A stretch of DNA of 64,000 nucleotides from Acinetobacter lwoffii (GCF_019343495.1 NZ_CP072549.1:62001-126000), one strand, 5' to 3'. Numbered from the stretch's first letter, positions 53,365-62,182 are shown. The notes: a model not told the origin generated them from the letters alone. Translations and numbers: made by a program.

Positions 53365-54636
53365 TTATTGCGCAGTAAAGGTTGAAGTAAAGCTTCGTGC
53401 TTCACGGCGTGCATCTGGATCGGATGGCATTGGATAAGGTGCTGCAGCACGGACTGCAGCTTCTACACTGGCTTTCATGTCTGAATCACTTGAATTCACA
53501 ATGACCGAGACCACACCGCCATTATCATTCAGGGTTACACGTGCAGTGGCACGCTGGCCTGATGATCCGACTGGTGTATCCCAGGCGCGTTTGATTTTGT
53601 TTTCAAAATCGCGCTTCGCAGTGGATGCAATCCGTTTTGATTCCGCTTTTTTCTGTGCAGCTTCTTCAGCAGCCTGTTTCGCGGCTGAAGCTTTGGCATC
53701 TGCATCAGCTCTGGCTTTTGCTTCGGCATCTGCTTTGCGCTTGGCATCTGCATCAGATTTGGCCTTAGCATCGGCATCTGCCTTGCGTTTGGCATCAGCG
53801 TCGGCTTTTGCTTTAGCCGCTGCATCGGCTTTAGCTTTCGCATCAGCGTCCGCTTTGCGTTTCGCCTCTGCATCATTTTTAGCCTTGGCTGCCGCGTCTG
53901 CTTTAGCTTTCGCATCAGCGTCTGCTTTACGTTTCGCCGCTGCATCATTATTGGCTTTTGCTGCCGCATCTGCCTTTGCTTTAGCAGCAGCTTCAGCCTT
54001 ACGTTTGGCATCAGCCTCTGCTTTGGCTTTTGTGGCAGCATCCGCTTTTTGCTTGGCAGCTAAGTCAGCTTTTTTCTGTGCTTCCAGTTTGGCTTTTTGA
54101 GCAGCATCGGCTTTGCGCTGTGCATTTAGTTCAGCTTGACGTGCAGCTTCGGCTTCCGCCTTTGATTTTTGCGCTGCATCCGCTTTGGCTTTGGCTGCTG
54201 CTTGTTTGGCCTGTTCAGCGGCTTGGGCACGTTTTGCTGCTTCCGCTGCTTGCTGCGCAGCCTTGGCTTGTGCTGCCTCTGCCGCTTTCAGTTCCTGCTG
54301 GGCTTTTTGTGTATCGACTTTAGGTGCAGGTGGAGCAGGAGGTGTGGCAGGCGCCGTCGTTGGAACCACTGGAGCAGGTTCTATACTGGGTTCAGCAGTC
54401 TGGGTAATTTCTTCTGCGACATTTTTATGTGCAGTTTCCTCAAATTCGGTTTCTTCGCGAGTCACCGGTTTAAGGTCTTCTGGCTTGATCAGAACGGTTT
54501 TGATCTGTTTTGGCGGTTCAGGGGGATTACTCATGCCCAGATAAAGTAAGCCCACCAAAGCCACTGCATGGATGCCTAAGGTGAATCCAAGTGCGATGGC
54601 TTTTTTCTGAAATGGTGGCTTTTTATAGTCTTTCAT
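53365..54636 (-). CDS. tolA: TolA envelope protein
   Basis: 423 residues. Inner-membrane helix LGFTLGIHAVALVGLLYLGM (about 16-35), Pro-rich linker, then a long Ala/Lys/Asp helical domain II (about 105-335) with many AKAKADA-type repeats, and a C-terminal domain III with AWDTPVGSSGQRATARVTLN and SVEAAVRAAAPYPMPSD that contacts Pal/TolB. It links TolQR energy to the outer membrane. It starts 3 bp after tolR. Confidence 0.95.
   Translation of the reverse strand: MKDYKKPPFQKKAIALGFTLGIHAVALVGLLYLGMSNPPEPPKQIKTVLIKPEDLKPVTREETEFEETAHKNVAEEITQTAEPSIEPAPVVPTTAPATPPAPPAPKVDTQKAQQELKAAEAAQAKAAQQAAEAAKRAQAAEQAKQAAAKAKADAAQKSKAEAEAARQAELNAQRKADAAQKAKLEAQKKADLAAKQKADAATKAKAEADAKRKAEAAAKAKADAAAKANNDAAAKRKADADAKAKADAAAKAKNDAEAKRKADADAKAKADAAAKAKADADAKRKADADAKAKSDADAKRKADAEAKARADADAKASAAKQAAEEAAQKKAESKRIASTAKRDFENKIKRAWDTPVGSSGQRATARVTLNDNGGVVSVIVNSSDSDMKASVEAAVRAAAPYPMPSDPDARREARSFTSTFTAQ
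53680..54230 (-). repeat. Degenerate Ala-Lys-Asp repeat tract within tolA
   Basis: About 180 codons of short imperfect repeats (AKAKADA, AKRKADAD, AAKAKND) encoding a long periplasmic helix. At the DNA level the related GCATCGGCTTTAGC-like units recur, so length may vary by recombination between strains. Confidence 0.75.
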
Positions 54637-54639
54637 ACT

Positions 54640-55089
54640 TTATTCTAATGGCTTGGTCAGTAAACCGACTTGAGAAAGGCCAGCATCCTGCAGGCTGGAC
54701 ATCAAGGCCATGACATCGCCATAAGGACGAGTATTGTGGCCATTGATTACGACATTCAGCACCTTGTTGTCATTTTGCGCCTGGGTTTGGGCATCAACAA
54801 GCGTACGCGTCAATTCTTCCAATGTGACTGGGCCAGTCGCCTGATTTTTATATTCTAGATAATATGAACCATCTTCTTTCAGTGTGACAATGGTCGGAGC
54901 ATCCTTGGATTCGATCGGTAGTCCGTTGGCCTGAGGCAAGTCAACCTTGATGCCACTTGTAATCATCGGGGCAGTGACCATAAAGATCACCAGCAGTACC
55001 AGCATGACATCGATATACGGCACCACATTCATGTCACTTTTCAGTGGCTTTTTAATACGCTGAAAGCGTCCTGAACCTTGAATCGCCAT
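54640..55089 (-). CDS. tolR: TolR, ExbD family stator protein
   Basis: 149 residues. The N-terminal membrane helix contains the proton-path Asp: MNVVPYIDVMLVLLVIFMVT (about 20-39). The periplasmic domain includes SGIKVDLPQANG and VINGHNTRPYGDVMALM. It forms the proton-driven motor with TolQ. The ATG lies directly at the tolQ stop. Confidence 0.95.
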   Translation of the reverse strand: MAIQGSGRFQRIKKPLKSDMNVVPYIDVMLVLLVIFMVTAPMITSGIKVDLPQANGLPIESKDAPTIVTLKEDGSYYLEYKNQATGPVTLEELTRTLVDAQTQAQNDNKVLNVVINGHNTRPYGDVMALMSSLQDAGLSQVGLLTKPLE

Positions 55090-55787
55090 TAGTCTTTGTC
55101 CTGAGTTACGCCCACAGACTGACGTTGCAATAGCGCCACCATTTCTTCGGCAAACAGCGCACGGTCAGAGTAGACCGTTTCACCTTTGGCTGTGAAGTGG
55201 TTAAAGGCCAATACTGCTGGAATAGCTGCAAACAGACCGATCGCTGTTGCAATTAGTGCTTCTGCAATACCGGGTGCGACCGTCGCCAGTGTCACCTGAT
55301 CAACATCTGCCAGGCCAATAAAGGCGTTCATGATGCCCCAGACTGTACCGAACAGACCGACATAAGGCGCAACCGAGCCAATACTTGCTAATGCACCCAG
55401 ACCTTGTTCCAGATGACCTTGGTCACGGCTTAAACCGACACGCAGAATACGCTCTGTTCCTTCAATCGACTGGGCAGTTGGCGCATGGCGTTTTTTCAGT
55501 TTCAGGAACTCACCCAGACCCTGATAGAAAATATCTTCAAGGCCGGTACGTTTAGAATTGAGTTGTGCATTGTTATACAGGGTGTTCAACTCAGCGCCAG
55601 ACCAGAAGATTTTCTGGAAATGTTCATCATCGGCCTGGGCTTTTTTATAACTCATATAGAGCCTGGCAATCAGATACCAGCTATATATTGAGGCTAACAG
55701 GAGAGAAAGCATCACCAGTTGTACGACAGGGCTTGCTTGTAAAATAAGATCTGAAACTTGAAGAGATGATTCTAACTGAGTCGCCAT
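55089..55787 (-). CDS. tolQ: TolQ, MotA/ExbB family motor protein
   Basis: 232 residues from ATG 55787 (an in-frame TTG at 55805 is less likely). Three membrane helices: about 20-40 (VVQLVMLSLLLASIYSWYLI), 137-160 and 170-195 (GIAEALIATAIGLFAAIPAV). The conserved VGLFGTVWGIMNAFIGL block marks the family. It forms the proton channel with TolR. Confidence 0.95.
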   Translation of the reverse strand: MATQLESSLQVSDLILQASPVVQLVMLSLLLASIYSWYLIARLYMSYKKAQADDEHFQKIFWSGAELNTLYNNAQLNSKRTGLEDIFYQGLGEFLKLKKRHAPTAQSIEGTERILRVGLSRDQGHLEQGLGALASIGSVAPYVGLFGTVWGIMNAFIGLADVDQVTLATVAPGIAEALIATAIGLFAAIPAVLAFNHFTAKGETVYSDRALFAEEMVALLQRQSVGVTQDKD

Positions 55788-55814
55788 AGTTGTTACGTGT
55801 GCCAATAAATTTTT

Positions 55815-56222
55815 TTAGTCTTGTTCCAATTCTTTTTGAATTAGTTCGCGGATTTCATCCGGGAGTCGACGTGGTCGCATCTCTGCACTGATACATGCCA
55901 ACTCAACCTCACCTGATGCAAGCATGATTTCACCACGATAAATATTTTGTTGCAATACAAATGATGAAGCTTTACATGAAATGACACGTGCCGTAACAGT
56001 AATTAAATCATCCATCAGGATCGGACGCATGTATTTGACATTAATTTTATGCACCACAAAATTGTAGTCTGTCTGATGCCAGTAATGGCTCACTCCAGCG
56101 GCACGTAACCATTCGGTACGGGTACGTTCCATATAGCGAATATGATTGGCGTGATAGACAATGCCACCCGCATCAGTATCTTCAATATAAACGCGGATAT
56201 TGAATTCAAAGTGATTCGCCAT
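55815..56222 (-). CDS. ybgC: Acyl-CoA thioesterase YbgC
   Basis: 135 residues from ATG 56222; the frame runs 47 codons further but only this start begins with the conserved FEFNIRVYIEDTDAGGIVYH hot-dog active-site block (catalytic Asp). RYMERTRTEWLRA and the VELACIS core follow. YbgC is the usual first gene of the tol-pal operon and may link phospholipid synthesis to Tol. It is 28 bp from tolQ. Confidence 0.93.
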   Translation of the reverse strand: MANHFEFNIRVYIEDTDAGGIVYHANHIRYMERTRTEWLRAAGVSHYWHQTDYNFVVHKINVKYMRPILMDDLITVTARVISCKASSFVLQQNIYRGEIMLASGEVELACISAEMRPRRLPDEIRELIQKELEQD

Positions 56223-56444
56223 AGTTTTGTTCCATGCAGATTTTCGAAATTTTTGCTTGTTTTTAGATGCAGGAAAGGGATTAGAGTTTGCCGGATTCCT
56301 GCCAACAGTCAAGCAATTTAGCGGTTCAAAGTTTAGCATTGTGAGTCTTGAGACCAATGGCACAAGGTGTCAAATCTGGAGAGAAGTCACTAAGATGAAG
56401 TACTAAGCGCTTAACAGCTCATTTATAAAACAGCAGCAGATACT

Positions 56445-56477
56445 AAAATGCGCGAGTCCTTGGAGCCGCGCATTTTT
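56445..56477 (-). terminator. Terminator after the M20 amidohydrolase gene
   Basis: AAAATGCGCG / CGCGCATTTTT outer stem with a 12-base interior; A run to the left and T run to the right suit either strand. It lies just past the stop at 56490. Confidence 0.8.
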
Positions 56478-56489
56478 AGTAATAGAAGA

Positions 56490-57839
56490 TTAGCCTTTAT
56501 TTTTCTGTTTCCAGTTGGCCTGAACCTGCTCAGCTACTTTTGGATAGTCCAGAATAAAACGGACATGGCTTTCGACACCGGTTTTCAAGGTCGCATCATC
56601 GACAATGAAATTCGGGTTGTGATTCGGTGCGGCTTTTGCCGGATCCTGATCTGCTGGTGTGGCACCAACAAAAACGAAGAGCGATGGCATGAGCTGGCCA
56701 TAATAAGCAAAATCTTCACTGGCGCTGGCATTGTTGTCTAAAACATGCAATTTATCTTCATCATGCACGCTCGCTAATGTCGGGCGCATCAATTCAGTCA
56801 AGGTTTTATCATTGGTGGTCACTGGTGCATAAGGTGCAATTTCGACTTTCACCTTAACGTCATTGGCTGCGGCATTGTGTTCCAGCATTTTCGGCAAGTC
56901 TTTTAAAATGCCCTGACGTACATCTTCACTATTGGAACGAATAGTCCCGACCATATTGACCTGATCTGGAATGACGTTACCGGTAGTGCCGCCCTGAATA
57001 CTGCCAATACTGACCACACCCATTCCTTTGGTCAGGTCGGCTTTACGGCTGATCAGGCTTTGTAAATTGGTCACCATCTGGGCAGAGGCATAAATCGGGT
57101 CTTTACCTGCCCAAGGCATGGAGCCATGTACCTGACTGCCATTCACCTGAATACGTAAATGATCGGCACTATTCAAAATCGCACCATCTTTGTAGAAGAT
57201 ATTGCCACTTGGCATGCCTGCCATGACATGCATCCCGAAAATCACTTCAGGTTTTGGATTGTTCAAGGCACCGTCGGCAATCATTTTGCGTGAGCCAATC
57301 TGATCGCCATGAGTGAAGTTATCGATATCTGCACCGCCTTCTTCAGCCGGCTGGAATACGAATACCACTGTCCCCGCAATTTTATCTTTATTGGCGGCCA
57401 GAACTTTGGCTGCACCCAATAACATCGCAGTATGTGCATCATGTCCACAGGCATGCATCACATAAGATTCTTTGCCTTGATAAATGGCTTTTTGTTTGCT
57501 GGCAAAAGACACCGGTGCTGTTTCCTTAATTGGCAAGGCATCCATATCTGCACGTAAGGCCATCACAGGGCCGGGTTTTGCACCTTTCAATACACCGATT
57601 ACACCGGTTTTGGCATAGCCTTTACGTACTTCAATGCCGTAGGATTTTAATTCTTTCTGGACCAGCTCCGAGGTTTTGAATTCCATGTTGCCCAGTTCAG
57701 GATGCTGGTGGATATGCTGGCGTAATTTGATGGTGTGTGCTTCAGCAGCTTGTACAGAATCATCAATCCAGTCAGCCAGGCTGAATTGGCTGCAGAAAAG
57801 AAGAGGGAGACAAAGGGATATCTGCTTATACATATTCAT
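56490..57839 (-). CDS. Exported M20 family amidohydrolase
   Basis: 449 residues from ATG 57839; the frame extends further but loses the signal peptide. A signal peptide (MNMYKQISLCLPLLFCSQFSLA) precedes the M20D domain with LRQHIHQHPELGNMEFKTSE, the metal-binding HACGHDAHTAMLLGAAKVLA (near residue 129), FVFQPAEEGGADIDNFTHGD and the dimerisation insert GSQVHGSMPWAGKDPI. Family enzymes hydrolyse N-acyl amino acids, hippurate or indole-amide conjugates. Export to the periplasm is atypical but clear. Divergent from another exported amidase. Confidence 0.88.
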   Translation of the reverse strand: MNMYKQISLCLPLLFCSQFSLADWIDDSVQAAEAHTIKLRQHIHQHPELGNMEFKTSELVQKELKSYGIEVRKGYAKTGVIGVLKGAKPGPVMALRADMDALPIKETAPVSFASKQKAIYQGKESYVMHACGHDAHTAMLLGAAKVLAANKDKIAGTVVFVFQPAEEGGADIDNFTHGDQIGSRKMIADGALNNPKPEVIFGMHVMAGMPSGNIFYKDGAILNSADHLRIQVNGSQVHGSMPWAGKDPIYASAQMVTNLQSLISRKADLTKGMGVVSIGSIQGGTTGNVIPDQVNMVGTIRSNSEDVRQGILKDLPKMLEHNAAANDVKVKVEIAPYAPVTTNDKTLTELMRPTLASVHDEDKLHVLDNNASASEDFAYYGQLMPSLFVFVGATPADQDPAKAAPNHNPNFIVDDATLKTGVESHVRFILDYPKVAEQVQANWKQKNKG

Positions 57840-58203
57840 ACTTCGGGAGAACCTTAAGAATTTGAAATGGTTAAAGTGATTCTTTAGGATGGCATACTGA
57901 TCTAAATTCAACCAAAACTCTCTAAGTATTTTTTAATACTTTAAAGGTATTGTTGGTGTTAATATCTGTTCTCAAAGAGCTTTACTTGCTCTTTTACATT
58001 GTAAAAATATGTATCTAAATTGATTATTTATATTTATAAGGTATGAAAATCATAAAAATTTCAGGCTGAAAAGGGATTAAAAACGATCACATCTATATCA
58101 ACAACTCGGATGAAGTGAAGATTTTTTAAACCTCTTAAACTTATTTTGGCACTTAGATTGCATTCACTCTTCCGTAATATTTTTTATGATGGAAATTGAA
58201 CAC
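57840..58203. other. Divergent intergenic region between two exported amidases
   Basis: About 360 bp without a gene. On the plus side it holds a near-perfect sigma-54 promoter (listed separately). Upstream of it the sequence is AT-rich, and I saw no clear NtrC-type enhancer site by eye. No obvious promoter was assigned for the leftward gene. Confidence 0.45.
58147..58162 (+). promoter_or_regulatory. Sigma-54 (-24/-12) promoter of the acetamidase gene
   Basis: TGGCAC-N5-TTGCA matches the RpoN consensus TGGCAC-N5-TTGCW at every fixed position, with the required GG/GC spacing. Transcription would start near 58173, giving a leader of about 30 bases to the ATG at 58204. The orientation and position fit the exported amidase. 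Confidence 0.75.
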
Positions 58204-59433
58204 ATGTTAAAACCTTTGGCTTTATCTCTGGCAGTGGCTTCAAGCTTAAGTTTTATTTCAACAAGCATATGGGCTGAAGACTTTAAAATACTGAAACAGC
58301 TGGAAAATAAACCGACATTACTCAAAAGTGGTGAATATAAAGGTCATTATTATGTGCCGAGTACCTTGAATACGATTACGTGGGGTTATCTGCCAAATAA
58401 AGATGCAAAACCTGTTTTGACTGTACCTTCAGGTAGCACAGTTACTTTCGATACAGTTTCGCATGAAGGGCTGCTGGAAGATCAAGGCCGCAATGCAGAG
58501 AAATATTTCACATCAAAAGGCGTCAAGCCTGAGCATGTATTGGATGAAGCCAAGCTGATCACGAATTCCAAATTGAAACATGATTTCCATAAAGATGGAC
58601 CACACATTATTACCGGGCCTGTCTATGTAGAAGGGGCAATGCCGGGCGATATTCTAAAGGTGGAGATTTTAAAAGTTGAACCGCGTGTACCTTATGGCGT
58701 GATTTCAAACCGTCATGGCAAAGGCACCTTACCCGAATTCCCGAAACGTCAGAAACATGAGCATGCATCTCCAGCCAATCCTGATGCTTATGGCAACGTG
58801 TCCATTTTTACCCCAATTGAGAAAAATGCGGATGGTGTATGGGAAGGCGTTTTAAAAACTGAATCTGGTAAAGCGATTCGTTTCCCGCTGAATCCGTTTA
58901 TGGGCACGATGGGCGTTGCACCAAATACCAGTGAGCCTGTGCACTCTGTACCACCATCATTTTATGGCGGGAATATCGACATCAATGAATTAGGAGCAGG
59001 GGCTACGGCCTATTATCCTGTACAGGTGCCAGGTGCTTTGTTCTATACAGGTGATAGTCACTTTGTACAAGGTGATGGTGAGGTGGCTTTAACTGCCTTG
59101 GAAGGTTCGGCACGTGCGACTTTAAAATTCACTTTACTTAAATCTGGCAAGGATAAAATTCCAGGTGCAGAGATTAAACAGCCGCTGGCTGAAAATGCTG
59201 AATTCTGGATTACGCCGGGTCTGGATGAAGACTTAGATGAAGCCATGCGTAAATCCACCCGTGAAGCGATTCGCTTCCTAGTCAATGAATATGGCATTTC
59301 TGAAGAAATTGCCTATGCCTACTTAAGTGCAGCGACTGATTTTGAAGTGTCTCAAGTGGTCGATCGAACCAAGGGTATTCATGCGATGATTCGTAAAGCG
59401 GACTTTAAGGAGTTTAAGGAAGACACAAAATAA
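58204..59433 (+). CDS. Exported acetamidase/formamidase family protein
   Basis: 409 residues from ATG 58204 (58186 is possible, but too close to the predicted transcript start). Signal peptide MLKPLALSLAVASSLSFIST ending near WAE. The FmdA/AmdA family body shows STVTFDTVSHEGLL, HIITGPVYVEGAMPGDILKV, NPFMGTMGVAP, PPSFYGGNIDINELGAGATA and YTGDSHFVQGDGEVALTALE, a zinc-amidase core. Members release ammonia from formamide or acetamide. The sigma-54 promoter upstream fits nitrogen control. Family members are usually cytoplasmic, so export is unusual. Confidence 0.88.
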   Translation: MLKPLALSLAVASSLSFISTSIWAEDFKILKQLENKPTLLKSGEYKGHYYVPSTLNTITWGYLPNKDAKPVLTVPSGSTVTFDTVSHEGLLEDQGRNAEKYFTSKGVKPEHVLDEAKLITNSKLKHDFHKDGPHIITGPVYVEGAMPGDILKVEILKVEPRVPYGVISNRHGKGTLPEFPKRQKHEHASPANPDAYGNVSIFTPIEKNADGVWEGVLKTESGKAIRFPLNPFMGTMGVAPNTSEPVHSVPPSFYGGNIDINELGAGATAYYPVQVPGALFYTGDSHFVQGDGEVALTALEGSARATLKFTLLKSGKDKIPGAEIKQPLAENAEFWITPGLDEDLDEAMRKSTREAIRFLVNEYGISEEIAYAYLSAATDFEVSQVVDRTKGIHAMIRKADFKEFKEDTK

Positions 59434-59471
59434 GTCTAAATAAAACTTAGAAAAAATAGAGTTGTGCTTTT

Positions 59472-59510
59472 GCCAACTGATTTAGACATGGTCAGTTGGC
59501 TTTTTCTTTT
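59472..59510 (+). terminator. Terminator after the acetamidase gene
   Basis: GCCAACTGA / TCAGTTGGC 9-bp stem with an 11-base loop, then TTTTTCTTTT. Confidence 0.88.
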
Positions 59511-59576
59511 GTAATGATTTGAAAATGTTTAGAATGCGAGGGGTAAATAGTCGATTTAAAACAAGAAGGGTCAATT

Positions 59577-60332
59577 GTGGCAGTAGAAGAAAAACAAGCA
59601 GTCATTTTAGAACAGCCTAAAGGTCAGAAAGTATATTTAGATTTACAACATTCGACAGATTGGGTTGTTGCAGCTTCAGTTTTTGTATCGGGTTTAATCA
59701 GTCTGTTTGGTTTTATAGTGACGGTTTATGTGGTGAGAAAATCTACAGAAAGTCAAATTAAATCTACTGGGGATTTAATAGAAAGCCAAAGAGATCATTT
59801 GGAAAAAGAGTTAGCATTTAAAAATAAACAACTTATAACTCAAAACTTTATTCAATATGCTTCAAGCTTCATTAGTGGACAAGCTAAACTTATTATAAAA
59901 CTTAGAGATTTCGGGGTATTTTACGGAGCTATTAGTGAAAAGGAAAAATTGGATCGAACTATACATGTAGGACAAATATATCAAGAGTTAAGAGATACTT
60001 CGAGTCAGGTATTACAAGATTATCATGTATTAGAATTATTTTTACTTAGTAAAGGTAGAGCTACCAATAATCTAGAAATTAAGAACAGATTATTTTTTAA
60101 ATTACTATGGCCATATTTAGAACTTTTATTAATGGAAGCAGGGTCTGAACTAATGATTGAAAGACAAGATAAGACAATAACAGAAGTACTAGAACACAGT
60201 GAGTTTCAAAATATAGGAATTGAGCTTAAAAAGATTATAGGTGAAGATAATATTACAATTTACTTGATACTAAATGAGCTAAATAGACAGATCAGCAAAA
60301 TGATTAAAACTGAAATAAAAAAAGCAGCCTAA
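59577..60332 (+). CDS. Orphan AT-rich gene: membrane helix plus coiled-coil protein (251 aa)
   Basis: Starts at GTG behind AAGAAGG. A polar N-terminus, one membrane helix (WVVAASVFVSGLISLFGFIV, residues about 29-52), a coiled-coil-like segment (VRKSTESQIKSTGDLIESQR, about 53-85) and a helical C-terminal domain. Codon use is strongly AT-rich (AAA, ATA, TTA, AGA) compared with ruvB and the acetamidase on either side, suggesting recent transfer. I recall similar 'helix then STxxQIKS' proteins in Acinetobacter accessory DNA, without known function. The stop lies in the loop of a terminator. A signalling or defence role is possible but unproven. Confidence 0.7.
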   Translation: MAVEEKQAVILEQPKGQKVYLDLQHSTDWVVAASVFVSGLISLFGFIVTVYVVRKSTESQIKSTGDLIESQRDHLEKELAFKNKQLITQNFIQYASSFISGQAKLIIKLRDFGVFYGAISEKEKLDRTIHVGQIYQELRDTSSQVLQDYHVLELFLLSKGRATNNLEIKNRLFFKLLWPYLELLLMEAGSELMIERQDKTITEVLEHSEFQNIGIELKKIIGEDNITIYLILNELNRQISKMIKTEIKKAA

Positions 60333-60343
60333 GCTGCTTTTTA
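60317..60343. terminator. Bidirectional terminator overlapping the end of the orphan gene
   Basis: AAAAGCAGC / GCTGCTTTT stem with loop CTAA, which contains the stop codon of the orphan gene. It also serves ruvB, which ends at 60347 on the other strand. Confidence 0.85.
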
Positions 60344-60346
60344 AAA

Positions 60347-61354
60347 TCACTTCTCTTTTGGTTCGGGCGGCGTCATCCCAAACTGCAAATACGCCATATT
60401 CGTTGCAATACGACCACGCGCGGTTCGCATCACATAACCTTGCTGAATCAGGTAAGGCTCAATGACATCTTCAAGCGTGCCTGAATCTTCCGCCATGGCA
60501 GCAGCCAAGGCTTCAACACCGGCAGGACCACCATCAAAACGCTCAAGCAACATTGATAAATAACGGCGGTCGAGTGTATCTAAACCATCTTTATCGACTT
60601 TGAGCATGTCCAAAGCACGTTGGGCCATATCCTGATTGATCTCACCGGTACCTTTGACCTGAGCGTAATCACGAACTCGACGCAATAAACGGTTAGCAAT
60701 ACGCGGTGTACCTCGTGAGCGACGGGCAATTTCTTTTGCGCCATCTCCAGTCATAGGTACATCCATCAAATTGGCTGAACGTTTGACAATGTGGGTTAAA
60801 TCTTCAACCGAATAAAACTCTAAACGCTGTACGATTCCGAAACGGTCACGCAGCGGAGAGGTGAGTAGACCTGCACGTGTGGTTGCTGCAACAAGCGTAA
60901 ATGGCGGTAAATCCAGTTTAATCGAGCGCGCAGCCGGGCCTTCACCAATCATGATGTCGAGCTGATAATCTTCCATCGCCGGATACAGGATTTCTTCAAT
61001 TACGGGGGAAAGGCGGTGAATTTCGTCAATAAAAAGGACATCGCCTTCTTCCAGATTCGTTAGCATCGCGGCTAAGTCGCCGGCACGTTCCAGAACCGGA
61101 CCAGAAGTTGACTTAAGATTGCCACCCATTTCTCGGGCAATAATATTGGCCAACGTTGTTTTACCCAGACCTGGCGGACCAAAAATCAAGGTGTGATCGA
61201 GGGCTTCTTCACGGCCGCGGGCTGCACCAATGAAAATTTCCATCTGCTCACGAACCACCGGTTGACCGATGTAGTCATCGAGGGAAGTTGGGCGGATGGC
61301 GCGATCGAAATGATCTTCGGGTTTTTCAGAACCACTGATGAGACGGTCTTGCAT
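60347..61354 (-). CDS. ruvB: Holliday junction helicase RuvB
   Basis: 335 residues from ATG 61354, matching the usual RuvB length; the frame extends 27 codons upstream without conserved sequence. It starts [20 protein letters not shown]. Walker [13 protein letters not shown], Walker [11 protein letters not shown], sensor 1 VAATTRAG, arginine finger in LRDRFGIVQ and the C-terminal winged helix ([20 protein letters not shown]) are all present. The ATPase motor of RuvABC. It is 225 bp from ruvA, an unusually large gap, filled by hairpins. Confidence 0.96.
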   Translation of the reverse strand: MQDRLISGSEKPEDHFDRAIRPTSLDDYIGQPVVREQMEIFIGAARGREEALDHTLIFGPPGLGKTTLANIIAREMGGNLKSTSGPVLERAGDLAAMLTNLEEGDVLFIDEIHRLSPVIEEILYPAMEDYQLDIMIGEGPAARSIKLDLPPFTLVAATTRAGLLTSPLRDRFGIVQRLEFYSVEDLTHIVKRSANLMDVPMTGDGAKEIARRSRGTPRIANRLLRRVRDYAQVKGTGEINQDMAQRALDMLKVDKDGLDTLDRRYLSMLLERFDGGPAGVEALAAAMAEDSGTLEDVIEPYLIQQGYVMRTARGRIATNMAYLQFGMTPPEPKEK

Positions 61355-61452
61355 ATCTATTAACTTAATCTCTTTATTGAAGCTGTTTGATGCTGCGGAA
61401 ACAGCCTCAAATAATGATTTGTGTTTAGTTGCCATTGTGTAGGCGTTGTTTT

Positions 61453-61541
61453 ACTTTTGAAAGATCAAAAGTAACAAAAATCTTTTGTTGAACTGAGGGT
61501 GTGTCCTACACCCCAGTTCAACGGGCGACATCCTTGTCGCC
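61453..61541. repeat. Three consecutive hairpins between ruvA and ruvB
   Basis: (1) 61453-61472: ACTTTTGA / TCAAAAGT, 8-bp stem, loop AAGA. (2) 61487-61522: GTTGAACTG and GGGTGT pair with ACACCC and CAGTTCAAC, 15 bp with one bulged A and loop GTCCT. (3) 61524-61541: GGCGACA / TGTCGCC, 7-bp stem, loop TCCT. The dense arrangement and compensating arms resemble a dispersed intergenic palindromic element (BIME/REP-like). I do not see a second copy in this window. Confidence 0.65.
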
Positions 61542-61579
61542 ATACATTTATCAAATTTGGGTTGATGGTGGACTACGAT

Positions 61580-62182
61580 TTATCTATTCATCGACTTTAA
61601 TGCCGCGCGAATGATATCACTGGCTTCAGTAAATTCACCTTTGGCAGCATTCACCAGTTTTTGTGCTTCAGCAGGTTTATAGCCCAAGGACTGTAATGCA
61701 GCTTCCGCTTCAGCCACGGCTGAATTGCCCATAAACTGAATTTGTGGTGCAGTTGAATTACTTGGGGCAGCACCTGAAGCCATGGCTTTAAAGCGGTCAC
61801 GCAATTCAATCATCAGGCGTTCTGCAGTCTTTTTACCCACTCCCGGAACTTTAACCAGAGTGTTGATATCTTCATGTTCAACGGTATGGATCAGCATTTC
61901 CACACTTAAAGTTGAAAGAATACCAAGCGCCATTTTCGGACCTACGCCGTTCACCTTTAATAAGGTACGGAAAATGGTTTTTTCCTGCGTATTGATAAAG
62001 CCATAAAGTAACTGGGCATCTTCACGAACAGCAAGATGGGTCCACAGGGTAATTTTCTGGCCTTTTTGCAACTGACAGAAAGTGGTTAAAGGGGTGTCAA
62101 TCTCATAACCTACGCCGTTTACATTTAATAAAACAGTCGGTGCTTCCAGCGCCAGCACTTCCCCAATTAGGCATCCAATCAT
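61580..62182 (-). CDS. ruvA: Holliday junction DNA helicase subunit RuvA
   Basis: 200 residues. Domain I (OB fold, MIGCLIGEVLALEAPTVLLN), domain II with two helix-hairpin-helix motifs (LLKVNGVGPKMALGIL and LVKVPGVGKKTAERLMIELR), a flexible linker (GAAPSNSTAPQIQ) and the C-terminal RuvB-contacting domain III (VAEAEAALQSLGYKPAEAQK). It binds Holliday junctions and loads RuvB. Upstream of ruvB on the same strand. Confidence 0.96.
   Translation of the reverse strand: MIGCLIGEVLALEAPTVLLNVNGVGYEIDTPLTTFCQLQKGQKITLWTHLAVREDAQLLYGFINTQEKTIFRTLLKVNGVGPKMALGILSTLSVEMLIHTVEHEDINTLVKVPGVGKKTAERLMIELRDRFKAMASGAAPSNSTAPQIQFMGNSAVAEAEAALQSLGYKPAEAQKLVNAAKGEFTEASDIIRAALKSMNR

Noticed and set aside
53477..54100. 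Long open frame opposite tolA (Ala/Ser/Phe-rich)
   Set aside because: It is the reverse-strand shadow of the Ala/Lys/Asp repeat; the amino-acid pattern is an artefact of repeat codons.
53680..54230. CRISPR-like array
   Set aside because: Repeats are short, degenerate and in frame within tolA; there are no spacers of constant size and no cas genes.
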